From JAMLHN01 sp035708745 (lineage in GTDB: Bacteria > Chloroflexota > Chloroflexia > Thermomicrobiales > UBA6265), in assembly GCA_035708745.1 (NCBI GenBank), contig DASTFJ010000103.1:10899-74898 (forward strand): DNA of 64,000 nt, written 5' to 3'. The stretch's first letter is position 1. Each line of letters opens with the position of its first letter. The notes beneath the pieces were generated by a model. It was not told the origin of the DNA. It worked only from the letters and a program-made list of their open reading frames with translations, and ran no database searches. Positions 8,172 through 16,052 of the stretch are shown here, in pieces. A program made the translations under genes and the position numbers.

Positions 8172-9119
8172 TCAATCTCCTGGCGTTCCAACCGTTTCCA
8201 GACGGCCAAATGCGGCCTCATGCGCAATGCGAATGGTCTCCTCGACGATCTCGCCAGGGATGTCGACATCGGTGGTCGTCATCAACCCGTGGAACTCACC
8301 GCCGGTATTGACCTCCAGCACGGTATACCCATCGTAGGTCTCGATCAGGTCGACTCCGGCGAGGCGCGCGCCGACCGCGGCGCAGGCGCGCAGCACGATC
8401 TCCTCGATTTGCGGGGTGATCGGGCATTTGCTCGATGAGGCGCCCCGGGCCGTGTTAGTGATCCAGTGATCGGCAGAGCGATAGCTGGCGGCCAGCACGC
8501 GGTCACCCACCACGAAGACCCGAATATCGCGGCCCGGTTTTTCCTGGTATTCCTGCACATAGAAGAGCGCGTGTTGATACGAGCCGAGGGTGACTTTCTG
8601 TTCGAGGAGGGCCTTGGCTTGTTGCGGTCCGTTGACCTTTGCCAGAAGACGTCCCCAGGAACCAGTCACCGGTTTGAAGACGGCCGGATAGCCGAGGAGC
8701 TCGCACGCCTCCAGCGCCGATTCGATCGAAAAGGCGAGCAGCGTGCGCGGCGTTGGAACCCCGGCTTGTCCCAGGGCCAGACTGCACAGTCCCTTGTCAT
8801 CGCAGATCTGGGTGGCCGACGACCGGTTGAGGGTCGGGATGCCCCAGGACTCCAGCGACTTCAACGTATAGAGCGCCCGCGAGTGGACTACACACCGATC
8901 GAGCACGACATCATAGGGATAAGCGGCGCCGGCGTTGCGGTCGAGATTCGAGAGGTCGAGCATCAGCTTGCGGTCGAAAAGCGGGCCGATTTCGAGCCCC
9001 CGCTTGCGTCCGGCTTCGAGAATCAGCTTCTCTTCCATCCGCAGATGCGAGACCAGCACCCCGAGGCGCACACCGGCGCCGCGCGTGGAGAGGTCCTTGT
9101 CGGCAAAGGTCAGACTCAT
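8172..9119 (-). CDS. argX: Glutamate-LysW ligase (LysX-family ATP-grasp), Arg operon
   Basis: A 315-residue ATP-grasp ligase related to LysX (same VLVSHLRMEEKLI start, VFKPVTGSWGRLLAKV, YVQEYQEKPGRDIRVFVV). Its substrate segment reads VLEVNTGGEFHGLMTTTDV, not the NYTMEFRNS type of the other copy. It is last in the operon that starts with argF behind an Arg-type T-box. I therefore infer it adds glutamate to LysW for arginine synthesis. Substrate choice is inferred from context and motif difference, not proved. ATG 9119 overlaps the lysK stop (ATGA), implying coupled translation. Confidence 0.82.
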   Translation of the reverse strand: MSLTFADKDLSTRGAGVRLGVLVSHLRMEEKLILEAGRKRGLEIGPLFDRKLMLDLSNLDRNAGAAYPYDVVLDRCVVHSRALYTLKSLESWGIPTLNRSSATQICDDKGLCSLALGQAGVPTPRTLLAFSIESALEACELLGYPAVFKPVTGSWGRLLAKVNGPQQAKALLEQKVTLGSYQHALFYVQEYQEKPGRDIRVFVVGDRVLAASYRSADHWITNTARGASSSKCPITPQIEEIVLRACAAVGARLAGVDLIETYDGYTVLEVNTGGEFHGLMTTTDVDIPGEIVEETIRIAHEAAFGRLETVGTPGD

Positions 9120-10192
9120 AGCTCGTTCAGCACCGAGGTCAGCACCCGCACGGCACGCAGGTAATCGTCCAGATCGATCCGTTCTTCCGGGGTGTGATCG
9201 AGCGACGCATCGCCCGGGCCGTAGGCCACGATCGGGCATTGCCAGACCGGACCGACCACGGTCATATCAGCGGTGCCGAGCTTGCGCGTGAAGCGGGGAT
9301 TCCCGCCTTGCGCCCGGATGGCCCGCAGAAAGGGCGGGGTCATCGGATTGCGCTTATCGGTCGAATAGCCCTCCTGCACACCGTGCAGCTCGATCTCGCC
9401 GTTATCTCGAATCGATTCGAGCTCATCGAGAATCACCTTCGACGGAACCGCGGGAGGAATCCGCAGACCGATCGACATTTCGACGGTGTCATACAGGCCA
9501 TCGCTGGATGTGTTTATCGAGCGAAGCGATGAGCCGATCGAGTTGAACCCCTCGGCGTCGTCGTTGATCTGCTGGATATCGGCCAGCAGCGTATTCCAGA
9601 ATCGCACGCCTAGCTCGCCGACCGTCTCGCCGGGTCCGGCGGTGTGCCGTCCCGCCTGGGTCAGGCGATAGGTGAACGAGACGGTGCCGCGATAACCCAG
9701 GCAAACGGCATCCCACGAGCTCGGCTCGCCGATGATGCAGAAATGCGGCGCCGGCCAGGTGGCGGCTTCGCGGGCGCCGGGGGACCCGATCGACTCTTCC
9801 CCGACCGCACCGACAACGGTAATGGTCGCATTGTCGCCGGTCGCCTGTTCGGCCGCCGCAACGAAGGTCGCCAGCGGTCCTTTGGCGTCGCAGGCGCCGC
9901 GGCCATGTAACACACCGTCGATCACGCGCACCGGGATATCTCCGGGCACAGTATCGATATGGCCCAGCAGCACAATCTTCGTTGGACCGGAGCCCTTGAC
10001 GCCGACCGCATTACCGGCGCGATCGACATAGGCGTTGTCGAACCCACGCGCTTTCATCTCGGCGACCAGATAATTGACCGCGTTCGATTCCTGACCACTA
10101 AGACTCTGAATGGCGACCAGGCCGTGCAGTAGCCCGATCTGGCTAGCGTGTCGCATGGTCATCTCGGCCAGATCGTCATTGGTTTCGAGCAT
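9116..10192 (-). CDS. lysK: LysW-lysine / LysW-ornithine hydrolase (M20 family)
   Basis: Metallo-carboxypeptidase that releases lysine or ornithine from the LysW carrier, the last carrier-bound step. The 358-residue protein has the M20 metal-ligand segments LLGHIDTVPGD, GRGACDAKGPLA, GAVGEESIGSPGA and GEPSSWDAV, and a C-terminal SLDHTPEERID. ATG 10192 starts one nucleotide after the upstream gene's stop; an upstream in-frame ATG at 10258 would overlap that gene and add an arginine/tryptophan-rich tail. It is in the Arg T-box operon although lysine synthesis would also need it, unless a second copy exists elsewhere. Confidence 0.87.
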   Translation of the reverse strand: MLETNDDLAEMTMRHASQIGLLHGLVAIQSLSGQESNAVNYLVAEMKARGFDNAYVDRAGNAVGVKGSGPTKIVLLGHIDTVPGDIPVRVIDGVLHGRGACDAKGPLATFVAAAEQATGDNATITVVGAVGEESIGSPGAREAATWPAPHFCIIGEPSSWDAVCLGYRGTVSFTYRLTQAGRHTAGPGETVGELGVRFWNTLLADIQQINDDAEGFNSIGSSLRSINTSSDGLYDTVEMSIGLRIPPAVPSKVILDELESIRDNGEIELHGVQEGYSTDKRNPMTPPFLRAIRAQGGNPRFTRKLGTADMTVVGPVWQCPIVAYGPGDASLDHTPEERIDLDDYLRAVRVLTSVLNEL

Positions 10193-10193
10193 T

Positions 10194-11117
10194 TCAAGCC
10201 GAGAGGACAATATCGCCTCCCAAAGTCGCGCTTCCCACCAGCGAGGAGACACTCGCACGCGAAATCAGATCGGACACCGAACCCGTCGCCAGCCGGCGTT
10301 TCGCCAGCGTGGCGATTGCATCGGCCACCGAGCCGCTGCCGGTCGGAATCGAATGGCGAAAATCGGGCGTTGGCCGCACATCCCAGACGACCAGACCGTC
10401 CGGTGTATGCGCAAGGGTGACACCGACCAGCGATGCGCCGAGCGCGTGCGCCGCGGCGACCGCGAGCTGCTCGCAGCCGGAGAAACCATTCGGGTGGTGA
10501 CAGGTGCCTTCGTAGGCGACCACCGTCCCGTCGACCACGATCGCCTTGATCAGGTCGGCTTCGTCGTGGATGCCTTCCTGCACCACGAACACCGTTTCGG
10601 CGGAGCCGCCGAGGGTATCGCGATGCTCCAGAATCGCCTCGGCAATTTCCCGGTCCTGCAACGCGATACCGGACAGTCCGATCTGCATCGGAAAGACCGT
10701 CGCCGGATAGCCGATGCGCTCGACGGCCAGCAACCCCGCATCTTCCGAGAGCGCCAGCAGCGCCGGTGGCAGGGGCAATCCTGCTGCCGCCAGCGCATAC
10801 ATGACCTCGAGCCGGGTGCCGGTTGCGGCGATGCCGCTATCGATCACGATCGTACCGCTCGCCCGGTGATTGCGCACGATGGCGCTGCCGATGGTTCGGT
10901 TTTGCATCCGATCGACCACGACATCGGGACGATGTTTCGTATCGAACGACGTGGAGACGGCGTGAACGGTGGAGGAGGCGAGACTGGCTCGCGGCATAGG
11001 GAATGGCTCGGGCTCGGGGGACATCTGCACCGCCGGCACGCTCGCTTGCGCGAACGCCGCCAGTAGCTGCTTCTCCTCGACTCGAACCCGGGTGCAAAGC
11101 ACCGCTACGTTTCCCAT
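10194..11117 (-). CDS. Degenerate LysX/ArgX paralogue, probable pseudoenzyme
   Basis: A 307-residue protein that lines up with LysX and ArgX over its whole length. It has the same start (VAVLCTRVRVEEKQLL), GYPATVFPMQIGLSG where the active copies have GYPVVLKPAVGSWG, AEAILEHRDTLGGS, VVQEGIHDEADLIKAIVV and WDVRPTPDFRHSI. The ATP-grasp lysine of KPxxGSWGR, the paired basic residues of PGRDIR and the E-x-N metal ligands of NEVN/LEVN are all changed. The frame is intact and translationally linked (1-nt gap) to lysK, so it is not a pseudogene by decay. It may act as a LysW-binding scaffold or regulator; that is inference. The start could also be TTG 11129. Confidence 0.78.
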   Translation of the reverse strand: MGNVAVLCTRVRVEEKQLLAAFAQASVPAVQMSPEPEPFPMPRASLASSTVHAVSTSFDTKHRPDVVVDRMQNRTIGSAIVRNHRASGTIVIDSGIAATGTRLEVMYALAAAGLPLPPALLALSEDAGLLAVERIGYPATVFPMQIGLSGIALQDREIAEAILEHRDTLGGSAETVFVVQEGIHDEADLIKAIVVDGTVVAYEGTCHHPNGFSGCEQLAVAAAHALGASLVGVTLAHTPDGLVVWDVRPTPDFRHSIPTGSGSVADAIATLAKRRLATGSVSDLISRASVSSLVGSATLGGDIVLSA

Positions 11118-11156
11118 GACCTCGTCCAATCTTCCTGGTATCCCGCCGCTTTGGAT

Positions 11157-11219
11157 GTCCGGAGTCCGGGGGCCGGAGTCCGGAGCATTTCCCCCGACTC
11201 CGGACTTGGAACTCCGGAC
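11157..11219. repeat. Short intergenic inverted-repeat element (TCCGGA-rich)
   Basis: A 63-nt stretch made of repeated GTCCGGAGTCC words, with GTCCGGAGT at its left end and the complementary ACTCCGGAC at its right end. A related element, also built of CTCCGGACTCCGGAC words, lies at 29559-29683. It sits between lysW and the LysX-like gene, within the operon. Confidence 0.7.
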
Positions 11220-11227
11220 TGTCGTAC

Positions 11228-11389
11228 CTACTCGCCCCAGTCTTCGCCTTCCTCAGGCGCCTGACCGACCGTCACCGGATCGATCGTGAGCACTTCCAGC
11301 TCGACCCCGCAGTCTGGGCAGACGATGATTTCTCCCGCCTCGACCGCACCGGCATCGAATTCCGCTCCGCATTCAGGACACTCGACCAT
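11228..11389 (-). CDS. lysW: Amino-group carrier protein LysW/ArgW
   Basis: A 53-residue acidic carrier whose C-terminal glutamate is joined by LysX/ArgX to the amino group of aminoadipate or glutamate, shielding it through later steps. It has two CxxC zinc pairs (VECPECGAEF at the start and VCPDCGVELE near residues 24-27) and ends in EDWGE, the hallmark C-terminus. ATG 11389 is preceded by AGGAGAAATCA. It is the second gene of the Arg T-box operon. No second lysW was found in the window, so one carrier probably serves both branches. Confidence 0.96.
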   Translation of the reverse strand: MVECPECGAEFDAGAVEAGEIIVCPDCGVELEVLTIDPVTVGQAPEEGEDWGE

Positions 11390-11480
11390 TGATTTCTCCT
11401 ATTCCTCCCGTTTTCTTCTCACTCTGGCCGTGGGGACCGCCCCCTTGGCCGTATCGTGTCTTTCGTGGTTTGGCCGCAAC

Positions 11481-12575
11481 TTAGCAGAGCATTTGCAGGA
11501 GCAACGCCTTGTGCGCGTGCAGCCGGTTTTCGGCCTGATCGAAAATGACCGATTGCGGTCCATCCGCTACCGCCGCTTCGACTTCCTCATCGCGATGCAT
11601 CGGCAGGTCGTGCATGAAGATCGCGTGTGGAGCGGCCAGGCTCATCAAATCGGTAGTGACTTTGTAGGGCGCCAATGCGACCGCACGGGCGGCCGTTTCC
11701 TCCATGCCCATGGAGACGTGAACGTCGGTATAAACGGCATCGGCGTCGCGAACGGCGTCGCGTGGATCGCGGTACATCTCGAGTGAGGCGTCGCTCGCGG
11801 CGGCCAGCCAGGTGGCTTCGGTGACGATATCGGCCGGTGGCTCATATCCCACCGGATTGGCCATGCGCACGCTGACGCCGACCGCCGAGGCGGCGAGCAT
11901 TAGCGATACGGCGACGTTGTTGCCATCCCCTACGTAGGCGATCTTCAGGCCGTGCAACCGGCCGAAGTTCTCCTGCAGCGTCAGCAGGTCGGCCAGTGCC
12001 TGGGTGGGGTGGAATTGATCGGAGAGACCGTTGATGACCGGAATGCCGGCGTTGGCCGCCAGCTCCTGGATGTCGCTATGGAGCTTCACCCGGGCGACCA
12101 GCACATCGACATAGCGACCGAGCACCTTGGCGGTATCGGGCACCGTCTCGCCGCGGCGGAGCTGGAGATCGTTGACCCCGAGATAGATCGCGGTGCCGCC
12201 GAGCTGCGCCATGCCGGCTTCGAAAGAGACGCGGGTGCGGGTGCTGGGATGCTGGAAGACCATGCCGAGCGTCTTGCCAGGCAAATAGGTGTGGCCCTCG
12301 CCGTGGCGGTGCATGCGCTTGAGGCGGCTGGCGGTATCGAGCAGCTCCAGAATCTCGTCGCTGGTCAGATCGGTGTCTTCCACCAGGCTGCGGCCGCGCA
12401 GGCGCGTGCTGACGGTAAAGGTCTTCAGCTTGGCTGGAGCGCCGCCACCGAGCGACTTGGTTTGCAGATCCGAGAGACGGTCGACGATTTGGAGGTTCGA
12501 TTGCGCGCGGGCAAGATCAGCGGCGCGGGTCTCGATCGAATCGTGCAACTGAATAGGTTTGATGGAATCGGCCAC
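11481..12575 (-). CDS. argF: Ornithine carbamoyltransferase, first gene of the Arg T-box operon
   Basis: Makes citrulline from ornithine and carbamoyl phosphate. It has the carbamoyl-phosphate motif QHPSTRTRVSFEAGM, the DQFHPTQALADLLT motif and, near the C-terminus, HDLPMHRDEEV. Most family members have HCLP at this last site, so the cysteine is replaced by aspartate. GTG 12575, with AAGGGAG upstream, gives 364 residues, about 50 longer than typical. The extra N-terminal segment precedes the usual LRGRSLV start, and no later start codon fits well. The longer open frame upstream is T-box leader, not protein. Carbamoyltransferase identity is firm; ornithine as substrate is supported by the Arg switch. 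Confidence 0.9.
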   Translation of the reverse strand: MADSIKPIQLHDSIETRAADLARAQSNLQIVDRLSDLQTKSLGGGAPAKLKTFTVSTRLRGRSLVEDTDLTSDEILELLDTASRLKRMHRHGEGHTYLPGKTLGMVFQHPSTRTRVSFEAGMAQLGGTAIYLGVNDLQLRRGETVPDTAKVLGRYVDVLVARVKLHSDIQELAANAGIPVINGLSDQFHPTQALADLLTLQENFGRLHGLKIAYVGDGNNVAVSLMLAASAVGVSVRMANPVGYEPPADIVTEATWLAAASDASLEMYRDPRDAVRDADAVYTDVHVSMGMEETAARAVALAPYKVTTDLMSLAAPHAIFMHDLPMHRDEEVEAAVADGPQSVIFDQAENRLHAHKALLLQMLC

Positions 12576-12594
12576 GGTGGCTCCCTTCCGGCTC

Positions 12595-12875
12595 TCGAAC
12601 AGTCCGAGACGCGCGTTGTTCGCACGGAGCGAACGAAAGGGGCGAGCAGCGTCGACGCTCGCGGTACCACCCTTTTTACGGAATCGAGGGGATTCCGCAT
12701 CTCTCGGCTGTTGCTTGCGTGGGCGCCACCCACCCGGACCTACTTGGGCAAACGCCCTTTCTTCGGCCGGCCGCTCGGAGGTGCGTTCGACGTCGTTCCA
12801 TCGGTCCCGGGCTTCCACCATCCCCAGGTCGCTAGTGCGAACGAGCTGTCTACTCTTCCCCGTCATCACGGGCAT
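12595..12875 (-). promoter_or_regulatory. T-box riboswitch, probable arginine specifier (CGC)
   Basis: Minus-strand leader of argF. The stem I base GATGACGGGGAAGAGTAG, the distal loop GCGACCTGGGGATGGTGGAA and the T-box core AAAGGGTGGTACCGCGAGC (about 12657-12675) are all present. The specifier position reads GAA-CGC-ACCTCCGAG, giving CGC (Arg) at 12783-12785. The antiterminator pairing AAAGGG/CCCTTT and GAGC/GCTC is visible. Past it there is no strong U-tract terminator, so this copy may act on translation: the freed CCCTT could pair with AAGGG of the argF ribosome-binding site. That mechanism is inference. Confidence 0.87.
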
Positions 12876-12961
12876 CGACAGGACGAATCCCATCGACAGG
12901 ATATCAGCGAATACGATCGAATTGTTTACGAAATAGTGGCGACCCCGAGCGTCTCCGTTAA

Positions 12962-12980
12962 CGCTCCGGCCGCCGGAGCG
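12962..12980. other. GC-rich hairpin upstream of the argF leader
   Basis: CGCTCCGG, a 3-nt loop and CCGGAGCG form an 8-bp stem. There is no T-run on either side, so terminator activity is uncertain. It lies between the lacI terminator and the argF leader; the rest of 12981-13075 shows no gene or clear promoter. Confidence 0.45.
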
Positions 12981-13075
12981 GAGAGCGGGGAGGACCCTCC
13001 ACGCGGTGCATTGTGTTCATCGCGATGTCCTCCCGAAGCCGCGTCGCGCGCTCGATCGGCGCCACGACGGGGAAA

Positions 13076-13106
13076 CAAAAAGGCCCGGAGCAATCAATGC
13101 GCTCCG
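13076..13106 (-). terminator. Rho-independent terminator after the LacI-family gene
   Basis: On the minus strand CGGAGC pairs with GCTCCG around a 9-nt loop, then GGCC and TTTTTG follow. It lies 87 nt after the regulator's stop and separates it from the argF operon. Confidence 0.75.
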
Positions 13107-13192
13107 ACCGTCCTCTCTTATACATCGTCAGGGCGGGTTCGCGCAAGTGGTTCGACCAGAAAAGATTCGGCGACGGCGTACGAAGGGGACAT

Positions 13193-14224
13193 CTACGACG
13201 TTTCACGCACGATGAGCTCGACCGGGAGGAGAACATCCCGGGGCCCATCGTGACTTGCGGTCTCTGCCGTCAGCAGGTCCGCTACACGGCGTCCCATGTC
13301 TTCAAGGGGGAGCCGCACTGTCGAGAGGGATGGGATCATTTGTTCGGAGATCGGAATATCGTCGAAACCTACTACTGCGATGTCACCGGGCACACTGAGC
13401 CCACGGTGCTCTATGGCTTGCACCGCACCCAAGGCTAAATCGTCACTGGCTGCAAAGATTGCGCTCGGCGGATGGTCCAAAGCGAGAAGTCGCTGAGTAG
13501 CTTCGTGGGCCGCTTTCATGTCCCAGGGCGAACCGACGATCAGCGAGTGGTCTATTTCGAGTCCAGCCGCGGTCATCGCGCGTTCGTAGCTCGAGAGGCG
13601 GGCCTGCGCGGACGCATAGCGCATGTCGCCATGAATATGAGCGATACGACGGTGTCCCCTGCCCAACAGGTGCTCCATCGCCAGCCGGCCGCCTTCGCGA
13701 TCGTCGTACGTGACTGAAGGGAATCCAAATCGCGCAGCGCCAGGACGCTCGAGACAGACACAAGGAAGACCTGCCTCGGCGATCACCTGCAGCACAGAAT
13801 CCGAACTGGGCGGATCGGTGACGAATCGCATCGCGATTGCGTCGACTCGCCCCTCCCCCAGAAGCTGGCGAAGGCGGGCCGGGCTGCTATCGATGGCAAA
13901 TGGCAAGAGGAGGAGGTAATAGCCCTTCGAATGCAATGCCTCTGTCATGGCGGCCAGCATGACGCCGAGGTAGTGAGAAAAGAAACTGGTGCTCGGGCGG
14001 AAATCGTACGTCGCAATGGCAATCGCATGGGTACGCCGGGCGCGCAACCCGCGAGCAGCGTGATTTGGATGGTAGTCGAGTTCCTCGACCGCGCGATGTA
14101 CCCGCTCGGTCACCTCCTTGGACGTCGGGCGCGGACCTTTATTGATGACATAGGAGACGACCGCTGTCGAGACTCCCGCCCGAGCAGCAACATCCTTGAG
14201 CGTGACGCGGCGCTTTGGTTCCAT
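13193..14224 (-). CDS. LacI-family transcriptional regulator
   Basis: A 343-residue repressor. Residues 7-55 form the LacI helix-turn-helix (VTLKDVAARAGVSTAVVSYVINKG) and hinge (YHPNHAARGLRARRTHAIA). The remainder is the periplasmic-binding-protein-like effector domain (SDDLALGAVQAI and IAVVGFDDIPISEQMIPSLSTV are typical). It diverges from a sugar ABC importer and GH127 gene, so it most likely represses that operon and is released by a sugar derived from the imported glycan. ATG 14224 gives the standard start six residues before the first helix. The ligand cannot be read from sequence. Confidence 0.94.
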   Translation of the reverse strand: MEPKRRVTLKDVAARAGVSTAVVSYVINKGPRPTSKEVTERVHRAVEELDYHPNHAARGLRARRTHAIAIATYDFRPSTSFFSHYLGVMLAAMTEALHSKGYYLLLLPFAIDSSPARLRQLLGEGRVDAIAMRFVTDPPSSDSVLQVIAEAGLPCVCLERPGAARFGFPSVTYDDREGGRLAMEHLLGRGHRRIAHIHGDMRYASAQARLSSYERAMTAAGLEIDHSLIVGSPWDMKAAHEATQRLLALDHPPSAIFAASDDLALGAVQAIEHRGLSVPGDIAVVGFDDIPISEQMIPSLSTVRLPLEDMGRRVADLLTAETASHDGPRDVLLPVELIVRETS

Positions 14225-14352
14225 CTTGCTTTCCGCTCGGGCTCGTACCGGGCCTGCTTTCGATTGCAGACACGAATCTCATGGGAAGGGCGCTCAGAAG
14301 TACGCTCGGTTCCCCTGGCCAGTTCGGATCGTAACGTGGCGGAGCCGAACGG

Positions 14353-14399
14353 TTGACAAACGCATGATGAGAATGACATGCTAATTCTAATCGATTAGA
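14353..14399 (+). promoter_or_regulatory. Candidate promoter -35 and LacI-type operator for the sugar operon
   Basis: TTGACA at 14353-14358 is a perfect -35, followed by an AT-rich TGCTAATTC stretch. A 14-bp perfect palindrome, TCTAATCGATTAGA, lies at 14386-14399. LacI-family operators are usually palindromes of this size with a central CG, so this is a good candidate for the neighbouring regulator's site. The -10 is not clear. The region 14400-14612 is a long untranslated leader with no other feature recognised. Confidence 0.6.
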
Positions 14400-14612
14400 G
14401 ATGAATATCCGCGGTCTATGCGAACCGCACTGGAATCGCGATACGCGGTCGTAGACGTCGACCACAAGAAGCATCCCGATGAGCAGGGTTTTATGCATAC
14501 CAGCGCGACTTCATCATTGACGGAGTGACCTGGAGATGAAGGAGGTTCCGCCACCAAAGCGCCACACCAAATGACATCCGGCTCGATTTTCGTGTTGCCA
14601 ACGGAGGTAGTC

Positions 14613-16028
14613 ATGATCAAATCAACGGCCAGCGTGATGACCACCCGATCGACGCGACGCGGCGTCCTGGGAGGAGCGGCAAAACTTGGCATTGGTGTCG
14701 GCGGCGCATCGCTGCTGGCGGGTTCGCGATCCAGCTCTTTCGCACTTGCGCAAGATCCCACGCAAATCAGCATGATGGGCTGGGGAAGTCCGCTCGAAAA
14801 GGATAACGTCGACAAGGGGCTCAAAGTCTTCGAGCAGCAAAACCCCGACATCACGGTCGAGTGGATTCATATTCCGGATGCCGCGGACCAGCAGGTCGCG
14901 CTGAAGACTGCAATCGCCGGGGGAACCGCGCCCGATGTCTTTTGGTCGACGCCGTTCCGCGACTTTGTCGCTATCGGCGCGGCGATGGATGTCACCGATC
15001 GGCTCATGGCAGATCCCGTCCTCGGGGCGCCCGACTACTTCCTGCAACCACAGGAGTCCGAACGGGACACGGTCAACGGAAAGTGGTTTGGTATCGGCTC
15101 CTGCTGGGTGGCTCCCCACCTCTACTACAATGCCGATCTGCTCGCCGAGGCCGGCATCGAGCCGCCCTCCCCCAACCCCGCGGAAGCGTGGACCTTCGAT
15201 GAATTCAAGGAATACGGTCGCCAACTGACCTTCGATTCGCAGGGGCGCCATCCGGGCGATTCGGGATTCGATGCCAATGACGTCAAGCAGTGGGGTGTCA
15301 GCTGGCCGACCTTCGACATTGCGCTGGCGGCCGCCATCTATTCGAATGGCGGGTATACATGGGGCACCGATTACACAGCCGGGCACGGCTCAGCTGAAGC
15401 GCTGCAAGCTATCCAGGCTATCGCAGATCTGACCAATGTCGATCAGATCGCTCCGGTACCGACCGTTCTGGAGCAGATGGGAATGAGTAGCTGGCAAGCG
15501 CTTGCCAGTGGCAACGTGGCCGTTATCGTCGATGGCTCCTGGGCGCTACAGGACATTGCGAAGCTCGGATTCAACTTTGGATGCGGTGTGCTGCCAGTCT
15601 TCCAGGAACCGGCCACCGTCATGCTCGCGCACAGTCACTGCGTCAGCGCGACGACAGAACACCCGGACGAAGCCTGGAAACTGCTGGCCTACCTCTCGTC
15701 GAACGACTACCAGCTTGGTTTGATCAAAGTCGGACTGTGGCTCCCGAGTCACACCTCCCTGCTGACGCCGGACGGGATCGCCTCCTGGATGACGGAGGGG
15801 GTACACCCGGACGGGTACGATCTGATCGTGACCGACTACCTGAAGAACTACGGGCACAATCTCTTCTATCCCGCCGGATACGCCGAGGCAAACGATTTGA
15901 TCACCGCTGCGCTCGATCCCGTCTGGGTCGGCGATCAAACCGCGCAGGAAGCCCTGGTGGACTCAGGTGCGCTGGACGAGATCGCCGCGCATCTCCAGGA
16001 ACAACAAGCGGTGATGAATGACATCTAG
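14613..16028 (+). CDS. Sugar ABC transporter substrate-binding protein (Tat-type signal)
   Basis: Extracellular family 1 solute-binding protein, 471 residues, that would capture a carbohydrate for the two adjacent permeases. The N-terminus has STRRGVLGGAAKLGIGVGGASLLAG, a twin-arginine motif plus hydrophobic stretch, so export is probably by Tat. The mature part has the family phrases FEQQNPDITVEW, TAPDVFWS, NGKWFGIG and SCWVAPHLYYNADLL. ATG 14613 is preceded by ACGGAGGT; an upstream in-frame ATG at 14571 has no such site. The next genes suggest an arabinose-containing oligosaccharide, which is inference. Confidence 0.93.
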   Translation: MIKSTASVMTTRSTRRGVLGGAAKLGIGVGGASLLAGSRSSSFALAQDPTQISMMGWGSPLEKDNVDKGLKVFEQQNPDITVEWIHIPDAADQQVALKTAIAGGTAPDVFWSTPFRDFVAIGAAMDVTDRLMADPVLGAPDYFLQPQESERDTVNGKWFGIGSCWVAPHLYYNADLLAEAGIEPPSPNPAEAWTFDEFKEYGRQLTFDSQGRHPGDSGFDANDVKQWGVSWPTFDIALAAAIYSNGGYTWGTDYTAGHGSAEALQAIQAIADLTNVDQIAPVPTVLEQMGMSSWQALASGNVAVIVDGSWALQDIAKLGFNFGCGVLPVFQEPATVMLAHSHCVSATTEHPDEAWKLLAYLSSNDYQLGLIKVGLWLPSHTSLLTPDGIASWMTEGVHPDGYDLIVTDYLKNYGHNLFYPAGYAEANDLITAALDPVWVGDQTAQEALVDSGALDEIAAHLQEQQAVMNDI

Positions 16029-16052
16029 GCACCACATCGCGGAGCACCGGTC

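Noticed and set aside
12576..12893. N-terminal extension of the argF frame
   Set aside because: This DNA is the T-box leader; the extension has no protein-like conservation and GTG 12575 has a ribosome-binding site.
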